A DNA stretch of 64,000 bases from Tetrahymena thermophila SB210 (taxonomy: Eukaryota; Ciliophora; Oligohymenophorea; Hymenostomatida; Tetrahymenidae). The DNA is taken from NCBI RefSeq assembly GCF_000189635.1, contig NW_002476575.1, forward strand, positions 246,540-310,539, in the 5' to 3' direction. Both the position numbers and the translations under genes were made by a program. Below are positions 1 to 13,030 of this stretch, piece after piece. Position 1 is the stretch's first letter, and every line of letters begins with the position of its first letter. The notes under the pieces are model-generated. The model was not told the origin of the DNA and did no database searches. It was given only the letters and a program-made list of their open reading frames with translations.

Positions 1-2842
1 AACTGAGTATTTTTTTGCTAAATCTTTAATTTAAACTCCTCGACTGCATTCTATGTATGCCATTAATTTTGTTTCATCTGAGTGATGTTTTTTTGGTGCC
101 TTGGATTTATGTTATTGTTATTCTTGGTTTTCTTCAGGGGGTAAATAAGAGGCTGTAAGACTAACCATCACTTTACCGTTGCTATTATTGTTTTATGGAT
201 TTGAGCAATTGTTTGAATATTATGGTGAGGTATTTTGTAGGCGCTGAGAATTATCTAGTTATTATTAGGCTGATTGCTTAGATGTAGTATTTAAGCCTTG
301 CTAGGATAAGTTTTATATTAGAGGTAAATTAGAATGTGATGAAGTTTTGGAGTTAAGTTCTATGGCTTCCTATTTTGTGTGAATTATATCAGAAGATAGT
401 AATTTATTTTAATTTTCACTTATCATAGGTTCTCCTACTTAATTATTTGCCATCTATCCTTCATTTTAGGTAGGTAAACTATCCTCAGAAGAGAGCTGAG
501 ACTAAGCCATGCCTGTAGAGGAATTGTTTAGGTATTATTAACCTTATTTAGAATGAGAAGAGTAATTATTTAGTGAAAGCATTGAGTTTTATGTGGAATT
601 GTAAACATTTGATTAGCTATTACTAACATTAGGTTTTTATTTAGGATTTGTTTGTATCTTTTTTGTAGGGCCTTAGTCAATACAACTATTAAAATCTTGC
701 TTTTGGTAGGTATTTGGTTTATTCAAGCCTCCGTTTTATGGTATTTAATGGATTAAATAATTGTTAGCAGGACCAGGAGCAACTTTTAAGTGCTAATTAT
801 GCATAGGAATACTTGGTGGATATCTTACGTGAGGGTTGTGAATATAAAAACCTTAGGGGTGAGTTCCTCCCTAAGGAAAATTGAGATGGGGGTCAATAAA
901 TTAAGTTCCAATATATTAATAATTTTGAATTGGATGACCTTATGCTTGATGTTATGCTAAGGGTGGAGGACCTGGTAAGTGGATTTGTTATGGGGTATTT
1001 CCATTCATCTAATTAATTTACAATTGGCCTCCAGATTATTAGACTGTAGGTTATGTAGAAATCGCTTAGTTAGGTTATTGTAGTTAATTTAAAGTATTTT
1101 AATTAGAAGCAATATTAGAACCAATTACATTAAAAATAGGTACTGATTATTAAGTAGTTTATTAACCTAAATGCTAAGTAATTTCATCGATTGTAATTTA
1201 GTTCATGATTAAGATAAAGTTATAAAGCTTTTCATAATTTTTTTCGAATTGTTTGCTTATGATATCTTTTTAATTAACAGAACTTTCGGGTTTCTCCTAG
1301 TAGGATAAAGTTGAAGGATTTTCTTAAGTTGATGTAATTTAATAGTGCTTTCTAAAAATTTATCCAAAGAGTTTATAGTCCTTGTTATTGTAAGCTTCTG
1401 CTATTTTATAATTATGGTAAGCATTATCTATTAGTTCATGAATTGCTTCTTAAAATTTTATAAATGTCTTTTCATTTTTTTCAAGACTGTCTAAGCATGA
1501 TTGATATGATTTTTGGGTGGAGCTAATTTAATTTGCAAAAGATTGTTCAAATAATTTATCGATATTCAATGCATAATGATCTTTCATGTGATCTTGGCAA
1601 TCATCACAAATATTCTTTTCACAAACCATGCAACAGAGATTTTATTTGCAAAGATTTACATCTCCCATTCTATGATAAATTTGACCATTAGATGAGATGC
1701 TGTCTCTACTATTATTGTTATTGTTGCTGTTATTATTATTGTTGTTATTGTTATTATTACTGCTATTGTTGTTATTGTTATTATTACTGCTATTGTTGTT
1801 GCTATTGCTGCTATTGCTTGTGTTTCCTTTTGGTAATCCTCCATTCGTATTGCTATTGTGGTTGCTTCCATTCATATTACTTTATCCATTTGTTTAATTG
1901 CTATTACTATTAGTCTAATTACTACAATTTGCGTTATTGATAGAGCCATTTGTATTGCTATTAGTATTGTTGCTAGAACTGCCTAATTAATTTGAAATGT
2001 TTGCATTTCCGCTTGAAGTACCTACAAGATTACCATTCACATTTAACAAATTTTTATTCTATTATTATAAAGAAGAACTATTATTCTAAGTACTCTAAGC
2101 TTATTAGCCTTGCTATCCCTAGTTTTAAGAATTGTTTAAAGTTTATGAAGTAGAAGAACCAGTAGACGATGCTGAATTCTATGAGTTAACTCCTGCTAAG
2201 TTTTGCTATTAAGAGGGATTTTAACTAGACTATTACTGATTTAATATTTAGTGCTAAGAAGAAGAGAGAGACTGGGCAGCGCTGTTAGGATATGGTGGCT
2301 AGACTTGTTAAGCTTAAGATCCTGCTTGAGACGCAATCAATTAAACAGGATAATTATATTATCCGTTTCTTTGGATAGGCTGAAAAGTCCCAGAATAGAA
2401 CTTGTTTTATGAATTTTTGTCGTACTATCCGAGTGGAAGAGCATTCTATGGAGGCTAATTGACCTATCCCATGATGAGGGCAGTGTGTGGTGCTTACTAG
2501 TTTAGGGTAAATTAAATAAAATTTTTGAAGATTGCTAGAAATAAGTTGGGTTAATATAAAAAAGATAATGAAGAAAAGAGATGGAGAAATATGGATAAAA
2601 GGAAAAAAACAAAAAAAGTAAGTAAATACAGATGAAGACTAGGATACTTGCTGCAGCTGTGTTGGGACTGATACTACCGCTACTGCTTATTGTTGCTGCT
2701 ATTATTGCTGTTATAGTTATTGCTATGTAACTGCTTGCTAAGTATGGTGGATATGAGTTGTGGATGCTGTTGTTGGAGGATTTTAAAATGATGCTAAAAT
2801 CTAATTATTTTATTTGGTCTATTGCGAATTAGCAAAGCTCAT
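1..2842 (-). CDS. Q/N-rich B-box zinc-finger protein, 3' end beyond window
   Basis: Seen: with TAA/TAG read as Gln, a frame runs from ATG at 2842 (MSFANSQQTKQNNQ) through a 71-codon first exon, an intron at 2497-2629 (GTATTTAC...AACTAG, phase 0) and 832 codons to base 1 without a TGA. About residues 1-280 are Q-, S- and N-rich and end in a long Asn/Ser run encoded near 1690-1830. At about 1590-1655 follows a zinc-binding segment, CCMVCEKNICDDCQDHMKDH, with the C-x2-C-x4-C-x2-C-x2-H-x3-H spacing of the second half of a B-box. A charged, helical region comes next, then about 400 residues of Q/P/N-rich sequence. The last 20 codons (YIECSRGVQIKDLAKKYSV) resemble the start of a helix-turn-helix. 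B-boxes usually mediate protein contacts, as in TRIM proteins. Regulator or scaffold is my inference. No RING finger is visible upstream. Exact role unknown. Confidence 0.85.
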
Positions 2843-5800
2843 CGCTCCGTTGATACTTTAATTTTATGAGAAACTATATATTTATTAAAATTTTTCATAA
2901 ACAATAATTCAAAATAATAGATTTGAGATTCGTTTCTCTGTTATCTATATAATTAATTAGATAATCAATCTATTAATCTGCGTTTGTGGTAGCAGTCTAA
3001 ATCAAAAAAAAATAAAAAAATTTCAGAATGGATTATTAATTTATTTTATTTATTAACTTTGTTTGGTCACTTTCAATCAATCCCAAAAAATTCTCTTTGT
3101 TCAAAATCTTATTTTACTTAATTAGATGAAGGTTGTTTTTTTTTTCTTAGCTTAATTATTTTTTGCCTTGATCTTAATTAATTTTACACAAAAATTAACA
3201 TTTAATGTGTTAAATTTCTCCCAAAAAAGTCACTCAAATTAAAAAAATTTATTCAGCAAAGAAAAAAATTTTAAGATATAATAATTTGTCTTAAAAATTG
3301 CTAGTAATAGTTAATTTGTTAGTTAATTGAGCTTTTACTGCAAGATTTTTTAAAATTAATTATTCTCTGATTTAAAATACAAAGAAATAAGAATAAGCAT
3401 GCAATAATAAACAAATAAAGAAGGAAGGAATGAAATAAAAAGGGATGAGTTACATTGTACAAATCCACAGTAAAATTGTATCAATTTAAACAAGAAATAT
3501 GAATATTTTTTCTAAGAGGGCAGTATGGATTATAATAAAAATATGTTTATACTTTAGTAATATTTTTTAGCTGCAATAATAGATAGATATGAGTTGCAGT
3601 ATTACTTAATTATTTATTTATTTGCTAACAAATCTAGAAGCTTTTTTGATTTTAATTTACTACAAAAATTAATCCATTAATTTTTTGTGTATGTATTCTT
3701 TCTTTTTAAAAATTTATTTGTGTGTTTGATTTTTTTCTAGAGAATATTAATCTCGAATCTATTGATTTATTTACTTATCTGTTTATCTGAATAGCTATAT
3801 CTACAAAATATTTTTAGCAAAAATATCTCGTTTTATATTTTTTTCTATTTTACATTTCTGGATTGCAAAAGTATTATTTGAAAAAGAAAATTTTTTGATA
3901 GAACTCTTCTAGATTGTATTATATTTATTATCTATCTGCGAAGACCTCATAGACGCAAAAATAAAAGAAATATAAAAAAATTTATTGATAGTATTATGTA
4001 TGATCTAATTGGTAGATGGAAATATATATTAATTTAATCTTTTATTCAAATTTTTTTTTTTTTGATGTTTTAATCAGAATGATTGTAGAAAAAATTCAAT
4101 GTATTTAATTTTCCTGTGTTTAGAAAATTTTAAAAATTTATACTAATAAATAAATCTAATCAAAAAATTTATAAATAAGAATAATAGAAAAATTTCTTTC
4201 TCATAAAACAAATTTATCAAATTAATAAAACTTGAAGCAATACTTTAATTACTACTTACTAACTAACTAAATAACTAGCTAAATGATAAAAATCTAAAAG
4301 CCAAAATACTCCTTTTATTGATTTATTTATTCATCCATACCTTCCTTCATTACTTACTTGATAAAAAGGAATTTAAAACATTGCAAGAAGTTAATTTAAT
4401 TCTTCTATTTAACAATGATGCTGTTAAAGCTAAATAGTATACTCGACATTATGACCAATATAATTTATTTACTATCAAAACCAAAGGATTACATGTTAAA
4501 ATAATAGATTCCATTCATATTATTCTCCATAATTGCATGCATATTTAAGGAGAGGAAAAAATAATGTGGCTTAGGAAAATAAGAAAAATTCTTCTAAAAA
4601 TAAGTATTTTTTATTTATTCATTCATTTCTTGTATTGTTTATTATTATTTTTATTTATTACTTCTAGTCAGCTATATATGAAGTCCATCTTTAATGCCCG
4701 TTTTTAAATAGATCTTGCTGTTAAGGTGGCAGGCTCATTTCTATGTTTTTATAGGCACAGAGTTAGTTTGAAGATAAAACGGTTTTTTTACTTACTTTTT
4801 CAAATAAAGTCTTCTTTATCTTATTTCTTCAAGATGCCTTTTCTTTTTTTTAAATTATTTATAACTTCAAAGACTGCTTTGATGATATAATTAAAATATT
4901 TAGTTCGTTTATACAAAATTCACAAAAAAATTGTGTTTTGGATTATTAAAAATTTTTGTATCTCTCTGTTTACTTTGTAGCAAACAAAATATATTTTAGA
5001 ATATTGTTTTCTGAGAAAAATCTATCTAAAATAAATACTTAGGCTTTATTTGTTCTTAGTGTTTTCCTTTTCGCAAAATAAATTTGTATTTATAATTATT
5101 ACTAGACAGACAGATAAAATTGGCAGAAGGATAAAGTATGATATAAAAGAGAAAATAAATAAATACCCTTTCTTAAATAAGGAGAAATATTAATAAATAA
5201 ACAAAAAGTTTTATCAATACTAAAATATGAATGAGCAAAAGAAAACAAGCTTCATGTGTAGTTTATTTATATAAAGAATTTATCAATCAATTAATCAAAA
5301 ATAATACATTGATTTATACAAATTTCTAGATAAAAAAATTTATTAATGTGTAAGTGCATTAGCTGCAAAAAAAATTAGGGGAAAAAGCGAATTATTTTTT
5401 GATTTTTACAAAATTTATTAAGATTACACATTTAAAATTTTTTTTCTCTCTTTTACGTATTTATAATTACAATTATTTAAATTTTTATTGACGAAAAATT
5501 TTGTTCATAAAAAAATCAACCTAAGAATAAAACAAAATTAAATAAGAAGTAAAAGAAACAAATTAAGAAAAAAAAGAAAGCAAGAAAGAAAAAGAGAAAG
5601 CAAACTTCTTTGTGAATTAAATATTTAATTAATTTATCACCTTTAATTTTACTCAAAAAATATTAAATTTCTCACTAATCATTTATTTTGGAAAAATACT
5701 TATTTTTATTAGACTTATTTACAATTTTTAAGATGCAAAAAATCCATTAAATTTCTCAAATAAATAGCTTTATAAGCATTTTAAATTTTATAGTTTATGA

Positions 5801-8238
5801 TAGACAAAAAGCATAAGTAAATATTCAATTTAGATCTAAAAAATTCAATCAATCTATTCTTTACAGTATTTTTTGTTTCTCTTTTCTATTAATATCTTGA
5901 TAAGTATCTCTGTCTGTCTGACTGACTAACTGATCACTCTAAACATATTTTAATTTCAATTAAGCTCAAATTTAGTTTAATGGTAATAGCAATAGTTAGA
6001 ACGTACAAAAATAAATTTAATCTTATACTTTTAATTCTTGTCCTTCAAACCTCCAAATACATACACCTTAAATATTTGCTTTTTTATGGTTATTCAGTAA
6101 CAGTGAAAATTTTTAAACTTGTTGATTTTGTAATAAAACGAGTTTACTAGTTTAAAAAAAGTATTATGTGCTTGCAAAAAATAAAAATAAGATTAATTTT
6201 CAAAATTCCATGTTTGAATTGAGCAGCTAAAAGTAAAAATAGAATAAGAAATACTGATATTATCTAATTATTTTATATAATTATTTAATAGGGCTCATTA
6301 ATTAAATAAATATACTTTCAAAATAAAATAGAGAGTATCTATCAAAGAAGATATAAAAATCTTTGAAATAGATAATACTAACTAAAATTTCATTTGAAGC
6401 TATAAGAAATTTTCTTACTCTTTCAAAATTACTACATTTTTTAAATCCAATAAAAGAAAATAGCATAATCAATCCATAAAATTATTTTTTAGATTTTAAT
6501 TAATTAAAAAAGTAATATTAATCATATCAATGAAAATGTATTTTTTTTCTATTATTTGAAATTAAATAAAAGAATTTAAATTTTATAAGTATCTTAGCAT
6601 TTTAAATTGTCACAACGAAGCTGCAAAAATTTTTATTTTACTCATTAATTTTGCTAATATTACTTGGTTTTAACTATAATAATAAACTTAAATTGTATTG
6701 AAAAACTACTTCAAAAATATGAGTTTATTGGATAAATATAAAAATTTAAATTTAATTTATAAATGAATAAACAATAACAAATAACTCAAAATTTCTATTA
6801 ATTCTTCATCTTGTTTTCGGTTTATAAGATAGATTAAAAAACCTCAAAAATACTTAAAGGATATGAATTTTGCTTTATATCTTGATATATAATATCCTAC
6901 TTTTAAGGAATGTGTTATTTTAAAGAAAATAATAAACAACTATATCTTATCTCAAGAATACTTTTATGAACTAAAAAGTGTAATTAAGAAAAAACTTATA
7001 ATTTCTTTCCTCTTTATTGAATAAGTAAGTTTAAAGCATTTAAAATCCTTCATATAAAATAAAAGTGATACTAATAATTAGATGTTTGTTTTTTATTTCT
7101 ATGCTCTCGCTTAAATTTTATCTAATACATTTTCTGATAAAAAATTTTTCCTAAATAACTAAGCAAACCTTTGCTTGCTAAATTAATACATATAGTGTAC
7201 TTACTAATAGAGAAACTGATGAGCCTAATGTCAAATTGTTACCCTTTTAAAGAACCTAAATATTTTACTTTGCTTAATAAACCTTTTATCTTAAAACTTA
7301 AACTTATTTTTAATGATTTATATTATTGATTCAACTTATACTAAATAAATTTAATTTACTATTTATAATTAATAAGTTAATGTGTGAATTGAATTTGATC
7401 GTTGATCAATCAATTTTCTTTTTCTTTAAGTGTATTATTTATTAGATATAAAAAAAGAGTATTTTATTAAACTAAATATATGGAAGGATTGAAGAATTAA
7501 TAATAGATAAATTGTTCATACTTATTTGTGGCATATATTTGTTTTTAAATAAATAAGTAAATATTTAAATTTATTTATTATTCCTAATTTTTCTTCAATT
7601 TAATTTACATTTGATAAACAGGCTAAAAAATTTTATTAATCAATTTTATCATTCATAATTATTTTGTTTTATTTATTAATTTAACTCTAAATTTTTTATT
7701 CATTTTAATAAAAATCTAGACATTCACTATTTCAGTTATTTAAGCAATTAAAACTTTATTAGAAAGAGATTGACTAAAAATATAGACATATAAATAGGCT
7801 AATAAATGAATTATTAAAATAAAAATAATTTTTAAGCAAGCTAATAAGGAAGATTCCTCAATATTTAATATATGTCGACAATATTAATTTAAAATATGTA
7901 AATAGATTTATAGAATCTTATATAAAAATAAATAAATAAGCAAATATTAGATTTATTTTAAATTCAATTTTACACCAAAAATACACTGCAATCTTCAATA
8001 TAAAATCTGAATTTTTTTTTTGCAAAATCTTTACTTTCGAGTATATAAAATTAAGCTTAATTTTTATAAATAGCTATCACTAAAAAGTTAATATAAGTGA
8101 GTGATCAAGGTAATCAATCAAAATAATATGATTCTTTTAGAAATCAATATAATCAAAACATTTGAATAATAAAGAGGCTCTCTTAATATGAAAGAGATTA
8201 TTTAGAATAGATAATAATTAATAATTATTTGTTTTATT
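2843..8238. other. AT-rich gene desert
   Basis: This stretch of about 5.4 kb is very A/T-rich with many homopolymer runs. I see no reading frame with coding-like composition, no tRNA and no conserved motif. A TGA-free frame on the plus strand at about 4678-5930 is long, but its composition is that of random AT-rich DNA (see rejected list). Promoters of the flanking minus-strand B-box gene probably lie in the first few hundred bases. Confidence 0.6.
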
Positions 8239-9120
8239 TCAATACTAAGGAAAGTTATATTTAAGATTATTTTTGTTAATATCTTTTTTCATCTTTTTAA
8301 ATATTTGTTTGTGTTTTTTTTTGTATGTCAATATCATTATATAGCAAATGATCAAGTATGCTGAATAGATTAGCTTTGTAATAATTAGTACATTAAAGAA
8401 AACATAAAAGCTTGTAAATTGTATCAAGGCTATATCATCAAGCTATTTTTAGATAAATAAATAAACAGTAAAATAATTTTTAATCATTAAAACATTTTTA
8501 AAAACTAAATTACAAATAAATAAATAATTTAATTTTACTTAGTATTATTACACTTAAGGATAATTTTAATACTCTGTCAGTATATCAAGTATTCTTTATT
8601 TTAGATTTTATTTAGAAGGATTTTAGTAACAAAGACTTTCGCTTTCTCTGTAATTATTTTTAATCCAAGAACCACCATAATATTAGTGGCATACTTCATA
8701 TTAGCATATGATACTTTCAATACCTTATACAAAAAAGAGGATGATTATAACAGCTCCTGCAAGATAGAAAATGCTATACATTAAGTATGATAATCCAATT
8801 AATTTTGAAGGGAATCTTTTATTTATTAAAAGATAAATTTGAGGCCCACATGCCAAAACAAAATAAATGATTAAAATGATATAATCAAGATTAAGACATC
8901 TATTATAGATTTGGCAAGCGCACAAAGCAAGTCCAAAAATATTAATAATAATCATAATTATATTGACTATATGCTTAGGGCCATTTAAAACTCTGTTAAT
9001 TTTTGCTCTTATGATGTCTTCGTCTTAATTTTCATTGTAAATTGGATTCTTTTTCTTCTTCTACTTCAAGTCCGACAACTCAGCTAACTTTCTATGAATA
9101 AAATCTTTATGCTAATCCAT
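8239..9120 (-). CDS. Small multi-spanning membrane protein, unknown family
   Basis: Seen: ATG at 9120 (MDQHKDFIHRKLAEL), TGA at 8241-8239, with one likely intron at 8443-8538 (GTAAAATT...AAATAG, 96 nt, phase 0). The intron is also open in frame, so retention would give about 293 residues instead of 261. A charged, basic N-terminus of about 55 residues is followed by three hydrophobic segments (IVNIIMIIINIFGLALCA, YIILIIYFVLACGPQIYLL and LIGLSYLMYSIFYLAGAVII). Then comes a loop of about 70 residues with several Cys (ICQYEVCHQYY) and a fourth long hydrophobic segment (FTSFYVFFNVLIITKLIYSAYLIICYI) before a Lys-rich tail. Four membrane spans and a Cys-containing loop suggest a small ciliate-specific membrane protein. 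I do not recognise the family and assign no function. Confidence 0.8.
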
Positions 9121-9940
9121 AAATTATATTTTTCAAATTGCTGCTTTAATAAATTAGTTTGTATTCAAAGAAGATAGATATTATTTATCAACATTCAATA
9201 ATAATACCAAAAATATTAATTTTTTGGTTAAATTAATTTTATATTAATTTTTTATGTAATAGGTTCAATGTATTAAAATTTCTTTTTGAAGTTTTCTATA
9301 AAAATGAAATAAAACAACATACATTTTTACAATCAAATAAACATAAATTTAGCAAATTTTTATTTTTCTCTAGTGCTGTGTTTGTGTGCGAAATTGAGAT
9401 AATAAATTCTTTTATAGATAATATTAAAAATATTCAGGTATTACTAAATAAAATTTAAAGTAATAAATAATGGTTTTCTTATACTTTTTGAAAATTAATA
9501 GCTTTGTATTTGATAATTATATTTAGATTTCTTACGTGCTTATTATTTTTTTAAAATTGAATTTGGCTAAAACTTTTCATCAAAAAATCAATTATAAATA
9601 GTTCTATTTTTAGATTTACTAAATATAGGTATATATTATGGACTGGTGTTCAAATTTAATATACAAATTGACTAAGCAAATAAATAAACAAAGAAAAGTT
9701 ATTATAGGTAACTAAATTAGTTAGTTAGTTATAGAGTTACTTAATTCAATTTGAAATATGAATAAAATTTACTAGAAGTAACATAACTGAATTAATTAAA
9801 GGTGATATTGATAGTATTTTATGATGCATAATTAGTAATAATTTATTGGTTTAACATATTTATAAATATATCAATGAATTATGTATGAATGTGAGTGAGT
9901 ATATATTCTTATTAATATAAATTCATTAAAGATATTTATT
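9121..9940. other. Intergenic AT-rich spacer
   Basis: The 820 bases between two minus-strand genes are AT-rich and without coding-like sequence. The spacer should hold the promoter of the membrane-protein gene at 8239-9120 and the 3' flank of the secreted-protein gene. I see no distinct motif. Confidence 0.6.
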
Positions 9941-10513
9941 TCATATAGCCATTTGAATAGCTAATAAAAATAAAACAAAATAGGAACATATGATATCAGA
10001 AAAGGACTAACTTTGTTATTCCTCAATAGGTAAATCAGTATTTTTAAGCATAAAATCTTAGAAAACATTGCTTGCCCTAGGCTAAGAATGTAAATGAAGG
10101 CTAAATTGGTAGTCATACTTGGTTTATCCTTAGATTTCTTGACTTCTAGAACCAGTATAAAACAAAAAAGATGTTAGCTGATCATAATCAGTTCTTATAT
10201 AAAATTTGTTCATAATAATCTAGTTAAGGTTATCACTTATAGGTAAAAATACTAACTCGTTTGGACAATTTTAACCAATTTAATTTCCCTTCAAGGTAAA
10301 ACTCTTTATTGATTAATCATCATATTTAGTAGTTAGAGTAGCTTATCCTTGAAAACAGCAAGCTCTTGGGTAATTTTTAATACAGTTATTGTAACCAAGA
10401 GGTATTAAAGCAACATTCTATAGGTCAGCTCCATTGAGGATTGGATAGGCGTTAAATGGGATGGCTATATAGAGTATATATATAAAGGATAAGATAAAAG
10501 AGAGAGTTTTCAT
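9941..10513 (-). CDS. Small secreted, probably GPI-anchored protein
   Basis: Seen: an intronless frame of 190 residues from ATG at 10513 to TGA at 9943-9941. The N-terminus MKTLSFILSFIYILYIAIP is a clear signal peptide. The mature part has four to five Cys (NNCIKNYPRACCFQ; QNCPNEL), is of mixed composition and ends in a hydrophobic tail (ICSYFVLFLLAIQMAI) with no basic residues after it. That is the usual form of a GPI-attachment signal, with the Ser-rich stretch QSQSFSD just before it as a possible cleavage region. Ciliate surface antigens use this layout, but this protein is far smaller and lacks their periodic Cys repeats, so calling it a surface coat protein is only a guess. The family is not recognised. 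Confidence 0.8.
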
Positions 10514-12410
10514 AATTTTTTATTTATTTATATGATTCAAGCTTACTTATTTATATTGAAATATCTAGTTTTTTATCAATTATATTGTTTGATTTTGTTT
10601 AGTTTTTAATTGCTTATTAAAGTCAACTCTTTTAGCTGGAATTAAGCTAGATATATATAGAATATTATTTCTAAATATTTGTTTGCCTAATTTACCTAGA
10701 TTTTATTTATTTCATAAAATACTTCATTTGCTAAATTTAAACTCTATTTCTTTAAATATTTCATAATTTTTTTATTTAATTTTTCTGGATCTTCATATCC
10801 TATTACATCTATGCAAACAAATATACTCTTATGCATACACAAACATATTCAATAATAAATAAATAGCATTTTCTATTTTTTATATGTTTAGTTCTATTAT
10901 TTCTTATTAATTGTAAATGCTTTGTACATGTAAAAAAAGTCTTCAAATTGATATTTTTTAAAAAAAAAACTGCTATTTTAATTTATTGCGCATTTTAAAC
11001 AAATATATTTAGTTATTATTAACTCATTATTCTAGTGCCATGACTAACAAATAAACTAACTAAATAATTTAATTCAAGTATATATTCAAGCTTATAATTT
11101 AATTTAAATATGTTATATCCTTGCTTAAAATTTTAAAATATATATCCCATATATAAACGAATTGTAAATCTTTTATATTTTTTATTGCTTAAAAAAGTAA
11201 AATAATTATTTAAAAAAATGAAATTAATCAGTAAATTTTGTAAAAATTCATTTTAAAATAACTAGAATAAATTAGATTAAAATATTTATTTAAATTTATT
11301 ATTATTTAAAAATTAAACACTTTAATTACTTTAGACTTTATTTTTTGCCCAACATTTTAAATATGAGAAATATTTTAAATTATAAAAATATTTTGGTATA
11401 ATAATTTATAAGAAGTAATTAAAAATTTATTTATTCATTTTATTCACAATTTAAAAAATATATTTTATGGTAAACAAAATGTTTGTTTATTATTTTAGAT
11501 TGAATTTATTTTTCATTCATAATTTTAGAATATAAAATACTAAGTAATTAAATAAATCAATAAATTAATAAAGTAATTTTTGAGTAGAGTTAAGATTTGA
11601 ATACAATTTTCAACCAATCTATAAAAAGGTTTTCAAATTCAAATTTTTAAAAATCACTATTAAAAAAAGGATGGTTAGTAGATAGATAGATGAATAGCGA
11701 TTAATCAAACAAATATATTTTAAAATAAATATAAATATCTATTATTTACTTTTTTATTAGAGAATTAAATATTTATCAAATTAATTTCTATTATTTTAAT
11801 TTTTAAAAATAAATTAGATTTATAATAATATATTCAATTTATCTTGTTAAGTAAATTTAATTAAGGTTTTAAATATTTTGTAAAATTTCAAAATGATTTG
11901 AGTTCTTGGTCGATTAAATCATATAATGCTTTACTTCAATCACTTATCTTTGATTTTATTAATCAGTATTAAAATTTTATTCTTTCATTTGGAACATTTA
12001 TTTCTTCTTTCAAAAACACATAATTTTTTTTGTTACAACCAAAATCAGACAATTGAGAAAACAAAATTTAACTTTTGAAAATAAATAATTCATGCTAAAA
12101 ATTATTAATTAATTTATAAAATTAAAAAAAAAATGCAGGATATCCCCTTCAAGCAAACTATTTTTTATTTTTTGTTGTTGGATGTATATTTGATTTTATG
12201 TATTTTCTTTTATTTTTTGTTTTTTATTTTAGTTTTTTGCTTCTATGTTATTGCTTATTTTTATGTGCTTTGCTTAGTTTTATGTGTGTGTGTGTTTTGT
12301 GTGCTTCTAGTTTTTTATTTATTTATTCATTTATTTATTTGTTTTTTAATTAATTCATTTTTTATTTTTATGATTTTTATTTTCAAAATTATTTATTTAA
12401 ATTAAAATTT
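10514..12410. other. Intergenic AT-rich DNA
   Basis: Very AT-rich, with runs of T from about 12160 to 12400. The hydrophobic open frame there, rich in Phe and Leu, reflects TTT-rich DNA, not a gene. The promoter of the secreted-protein gene at 9941-10513 probably lies at the left end. Confidence 0.6.
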
Positions 12411-13030
12411 GGAGGGCTTTTAAAATTAACTAAAAATTAATGGAGGGCTTTTGTTAAAATCATCGGAGGGCTTATCTAAAGTTTAAAAAATACTTTTTAT
12501 ATATTTAAAATTAAAATTATTTATTTGGAGAGAGAATCGCAGTAGGATTATAGTGACATAGTACCAGCACTAAATTTTAATGCGGTAAGTAATAATTTTT
12601 CTTTATCTCTTACAGTCATTCGTAGTTTCTTTTCTTATACTATACCGCCAAGACTATGAACGGGCTTCATAATCCTTTAAGTATAGCATTTACTAAGAAG
12701 TACTTCAAACAATAAGAGGTTTGTTTTTTTCCCATCCTCTGCTTAATGATTTAGTTTAATTTTTAAGCGTTTTTAAAATGGACAAAATAATCTTCCTAGG
12801 AATTGGATCTTTCTAATGACTTTTTCTTCTATAAGAGCACTTTTCACTTTAAAAAACTTGGTAGTATTGGACGTGGATTAAAAGAGATTAGGCGCCTAAA
12901 CCACTTCTTTATTCTCTATCAAGGACCTAATCATTTGCTCTCATAGAAGATTTTTCATCAATTATACTTCTTCCATCCAGACGAAGATATCTCATTTCCC
13001 TTTTGATGCTTATTTTTTCAGCTAAGCTGA
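12411..13030. other. GC-richer island, possible gene relic or unannotated RNA
   Basis: This island stands out from the surrounding DNA by a visibly higher G+C content. It begins with three copies of GGAGGGCTT at 12411, 12442 and 12465. Both strands hold medium-length open frames. Plus strand: about 12535-12820, if a 31-base GTAAGT...TACAG segment is removed. Minus strand: about 13030-12710, containing MRYLRLDGRSIIDE and GLGAQSLLIHVQYY. The latter vaguely recalls the SNF2 helicase motifs 'YLRLDG' and 'GLGINL', but the spacing is short and the rest does not match. No start, splice pattern or stop makes a convincing gene on either strand. A decayed gene, a structured RNA and chance all remain possible. 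Confidence 0.3.

Noticed and set aside
1692..1913. Leu- or Tyr/Cys-rich open frames on the plus strand
   Set aside because: They are the complement of the Asn/Ser codon run in the minus-strand B-box gene.
4678..5930. TGA-free frame of about 415 codons on the plus strand
   Set aside because: With a single stop codon in very AT-rich DNA such frames arise by chance. Its Phe/Lys/Ile/Tyr composition, lack of GC rise and lack of any motif speak against coding. The first 120 codons are the only part that might merit a search.
12133..12405. 90-codon hydrophobic frame
   Set aside because: Encoded by T-runs; low-complexity composition with no homolog-like pattern or splice context.
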